DNA of 49,550 nucleotides. Source: an uncultured Bacteroidales bacterium (GTDB taxonomy: Bacteria; Bacteroidota; Bacteroidia; Bacteroidales; Paludibacteraceae). The stretch covers positions 1-49,550 of the forward strand of contig ONJT01000027.1 of NCBI GenBank assembly GCA_900318245.1, read 5' to 3'. Under the pieces are notes generated by a model that did no database searches, was not told the DNA's origin, and worked only from the letters and a program-made list of their open reading frames with translations. The position numbers were made by a program, and so were the translations under genes. This document shows positions 47,709 through 49,550 of this stretch, piece after piece. Each line of letters starts with the position of its first letter. Within the stretch, counting starts at the first letter, position 1.

Positions 47709-47753
47709 CGAAAGCAGAGTTAACCATTAATTATTTAAAAAACTAAAGCAACA

Positions 47754-48371
47754 ATGCCAGGTTTATTAGGAAAAAAGATCGGAATGACTTCCGTCTTCGG
47801 TGCCGACGGCAAAAACATCCCGTGCACCGTTATCGAGGCCGGTCCTTGTGTTGTGACTCAGTTGAAGACCGTTGAGAAAGACGGTTACAACGCTGCTCAG
47901 GTTGGATTCATGAACAAGAGCAAGAAGCACACGAACAAGGCCGAAGCAGGCCATTTTAAGGCCGCAGGCGTAGAGCCTCTGCGCCACTTAGCAGAGTTTG
48001 AGTTCGACGGAGAACTCGCTCTGGGTCAAACTATCACAGCAGCTGACCTCTTCGAGGAGGGCATGTACGTGGACGTTATCGGAACCAGCAAGGGCCACGG
48101 TTTCCAGGGTGTCGTTAAGCGTCATGGCTTCGGCGGTGTAGGCCAGAGCACTCACGGTCAGGATGACCGTCTGCGCGCTCCGGGTTCGGTAGGTGCATGT
48201 GCATACCCGAGCCGTATCTTCCCGGGTACCCGCATGGCGGGCCAGATGGGCGGCGACCGCGTAACGGTTCAGAACCTCGTGGTACTGAAAGTGATCCCCG
48301 AGTACAACTTGATCATGGTCAAGGGTAGTGTACCGGGTGCTAAAAACTCTATCGTCATCATTAACAAGTAA
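47754..48371 (+). CDS. rplC: 50S ribosomal protein uL3
   Basis: A 205-residue protein. It starts [20 protein letters not shown] and contains [20 protein letters not shown], the [10 protein letters not shown] loop with the Gln that is methylated in some bacteria, and the tail [20 protein letters not shown]. It nucleates 50S assembly. Six bases separate it from rplD. Confidence 0.97.
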   Translation: MPGLLGKKIGMTSVFGADGKNIPCTVIEAGPCVVTQLKTVEKDGYNAAQVGFMNKSKKHTNKAEAGHFKAAGVEPLRHLAEFEFDGELALGQTITAADLFEEGMYVDVIGTSKGHGFQGVVKRHGFGGVGQSTHGQDDRLRAPGSVGACAYPSRIFPGTRMAGQMGGDRVTVQNLVVLKVIPEYNLIMVKGSVPGAKNSIVIINK

Positions 48372-48377
48372 TTAGTT

Positions 48378-49055
48378 ATGGAACTTAGTATTTTGAATCA
48401 AGCCGGTAAAGAGACCGGAAAGAAGATCGCTCTGAATGACGCTATCTTCGGTATCGAGCCTAACGACCATGCTATCTACTTGGACGTTAAGCAGTTCTTG
48501 GCCGCACAGCGCCAAGGCACAGCGAAAGCAAAACAGCGTAGTGAGAATGCTCACTCGACCCGCAAACTCGGTCGCCAGAAGGGCGGCGGTGGTGCTCGTC
48601 CGGGTGATCTGAAGTCTCCGGTTCGCGTTGGTGGTGGTACCATCTTCGGTCCCGTACCCCGTGACTATGACTTCAAGCTGAACAAGAAAGTAAAACAGCT
48701 GGCTCGCAAGTCCGCTCTTTCGCTTCGCGCAAAACAGAATGAATTGCTCGTATTGGACGCGCTGACTTTCGACGCACCGAAGACCAAAGCTATGAACGAG
48801 GTTCTCGCTAACCTCAACGTAGCAGGTAAGAAAGTGTTGTTCGTCGTAGCAGACGCCAACCTCAACGCTCGCAAGTCCGCCGCTAACATTCAGCGTGTGA
48901 ACGTAGTGAACGTCAACGAGCTGAACACCTACACAATCATGAACTCGAACGTAGTAGTTCTGACCGAGGCAGGCATCGGCCGCTGCTATCGAGGCAACTT
49001 TAAACGCATAAGGAGGTATCATTATGGCAATTATTATCAAACCTATCGTCACTGA
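48378..49055 (+). CDS. rplD: 50S ribosomal protein uL4, apparently frameshifted near the C-terminus
   Basis: The frame gives 225 residues. Residues 1-~199 are normal uL4: [20 protein letters not shown] is the exit-tunnel loop, then [20 protein letters not shown] and [20 protein letters not shown]. After LTEAGI (~48977) the frame reads [20 protein letters not shown]..., a basic tail unlike uL4, which runs 32 bases into rplW. In the +1 frame from 48979 the sequence reads [10 protein letters not shown] and stops at 49009-49011, just before the Shine-Dalgarno AGGAGGT of rplW. That is the expected uL4 end, giving ~210 residues. An extra base near 48978 is the likely cause; it may be a sequencing or assembly error, since the gene is essential. 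Confidence 0.9.
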   Translation: MELSILNQAGKETGKKIALNDAIFGIEPNDHAIYLDVKQFLAAQRQGTAKAKQRSENAHSTRKLGRQKGGGGARPGDLKSPVRVGGGTIFGPVPRDYDFKLNKKVKQLARKSALSLRAKQNELLVLDALTFDAPKTKAMNEVLANLNVAGKKVLFVVADANLNARKSAANIQRVNVVNVNELNTYTIMNSNVVVLTEAGIGRCYRGNFKRIRRYHYGNYYQTYRH

Positions 49056-49314
49056 GAAGATGACCGCCGCCGGCGAGAAGCTGAACCGTTACGGTTTCGT
49101 AGTAGCTCGCAATGCCAACAAAGTTGAGATCAAGAAAGCGGTAGAAGAAATGTACAACGTTCAGGTTACGGATGTGAATACGCTCATCCGCGCTCCGAAA
49201 GTTAAACAGCGCTGGACCAAGTCCGGTTTGCTCAAGGGTGCGCAGCAGGCGTATAAGAAAGCCATTGTAACGCTGGCCGAAGGTGAAACAATTGATTTTT
49301 ATAGCAATATCTAA
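49024..49314 (+). CDS. rplW: 50S ribosomal protein uL23
   Basis: A 96-residue protein of usual length. [40 protein letters not shown] and [19 protein letters not shown] are typical. It lies at the tunnel exit and docks trigger factor and SRP. A perfect AGGAGGT lies 6 bases before the ATG; the overlap with rplD exists only because of the rplD frameshift. Confidence 0.96.
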   Translation: MAIIIKPIVTEKMTAAGEKLNRYGFVVARNANKVEIKKAVEEMYNVQVTDVNTLIRAPKVKQRWTKSGLLKGAQQAYKKAIVTLAEGETIDFYSNI

Positions 49315-49317
49315 AAG

Positions 49318-49550
49318 ATGGCAGTACGTAAATTAAAGCCCACAACACCGGGGCAAAGACACAAAGTTATAGGTGCGTTCGAGACAATTACCGCGAGCGC
49401 TCCTGAGAAATCGCTTGTGTTTGGTAAGACGAAGACCGGTGGTCGCAACAACGTCGGTAAGATGACGATGCGCTACATCGGTGGTGGTCACAAACAGAAG
49501 TATCGTGTAATTGACTTCAAGCGCAATAAAGATGGTGTTCCCGCAGTAGT
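49318..49550 (+). CDS. rplB: 50S ribosomal protein uL2, 5' part
   Basis: The first 77 codons are in the window: [20 protein letters not shown], then [20 protein letters not shown] and [15 protein letters not shown], the standard N-terminal OB-like domain of uL2. The gene is cut by the window edge. It follows rplW after three bases, as in the usual S10 operon order. Confidence 0.96.
   Translation, partial: MAVRKLKPTTPGQRHKVIGAFETITASAPEKSLVFGKTKTGGRNNVGKMTMRYIGGGHKQKYRVIDFKRNKDGVPAV

Overview
The window reads as a chromosome segment of an uncultured member of the order Bacteroidales. The evidence is: many promoters of the Bacteroidetes form (TTTG, 19-20 bp, TAnnTTTGC); type IX secretion (T9SS) C-terminal tails; a menaquinone gene (menA); Bacteroidales-typical families such as DUF4290 and DUF4890; and a str/S10 ribosomal cluster in the order rpsL-rpsG-fusA-rpsJ-rplC-rplD-rplW-rplB with no tuf between fusA and rpsJ. 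The family cannot be resolved from the sequence alone. TAG is used as an ordinary stop codon, so no recoding is implied.

Layout. 1-3.8 kb: a plus-strand, tightly packed cluster of small genes (MmcQ/YjbR remnant, AlkZ-related protein, membrane protein, two alpha/beta hydrolases, an ICMT-like methyltransferase, an AlkD-type alkylation repair protein), three of which are broken. 3.8-6.2 kb: a non-coding stretch with a phased ~26-bp degenerate repeat and a long inverted repeat, then a tyrosine recombinase that faces away from two tRNA-Leu genes. 6.4-10.2 kb: housekeeping genes (yqeY, menA, DUF486, ttcA, aroC, pspC). 10.3-16 kb: a hexuronate catabolism cluster (uxaC, kdgK, eda, exuT-like transporter) with an M23-like gene inside it. 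16-21.8 kb: polyprenyl synthase, sufD/sufC without sufB, an M28 peptidase lipoprotein, prs, DUF4290 and an endonuclease/exonuclease/phosphatase protein. 21.9-25.3 kb: ssb with three envelope-type transferase genes. 25.4-36.3 kb: tonB, recG, rpsU, tcdA, a phosphosugar mutase, hpt, hflX, lemA, a TPM-domain protein, rpsO, a sugar O-acetyltransferase and an unknown gene.

36.3-43.5 kb is the accessory part: an array of short hairpins, two orphan T9SS tail remnants, a very large M4 metallopeptidase with a C2-like insert and a T9SS tail, a translationally coupled lipoprotein that resembles the M4-protease inhibitor emfourin, a ~114-bp palindrome, a DUF1016 nuclease-like gene and a DUF4890 secreted protein. 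43.6-43.8 kb holds a candidate small RNA that folds on paper as a cloverleaf. From 43.9 kb to the end runs the str/S10 ribosomal protein cluster, in which rplD appears frameshifted close to its C-terminus and rplB is cut by the window edge.

The most interesting items are the cloverleaf RNA (43638-43761), the hairpin array around the T9SS tail remnant (36485-37234), the M4 protease/inhibitor-like pair (37241-41337), the phased repeat near the integrase (3952-4295), the 114-bp palindrome (41398-41511), and a dispersed 9-bp repeat that encodes Asn-Thr-X tripeptides in two unrelated enzymes.
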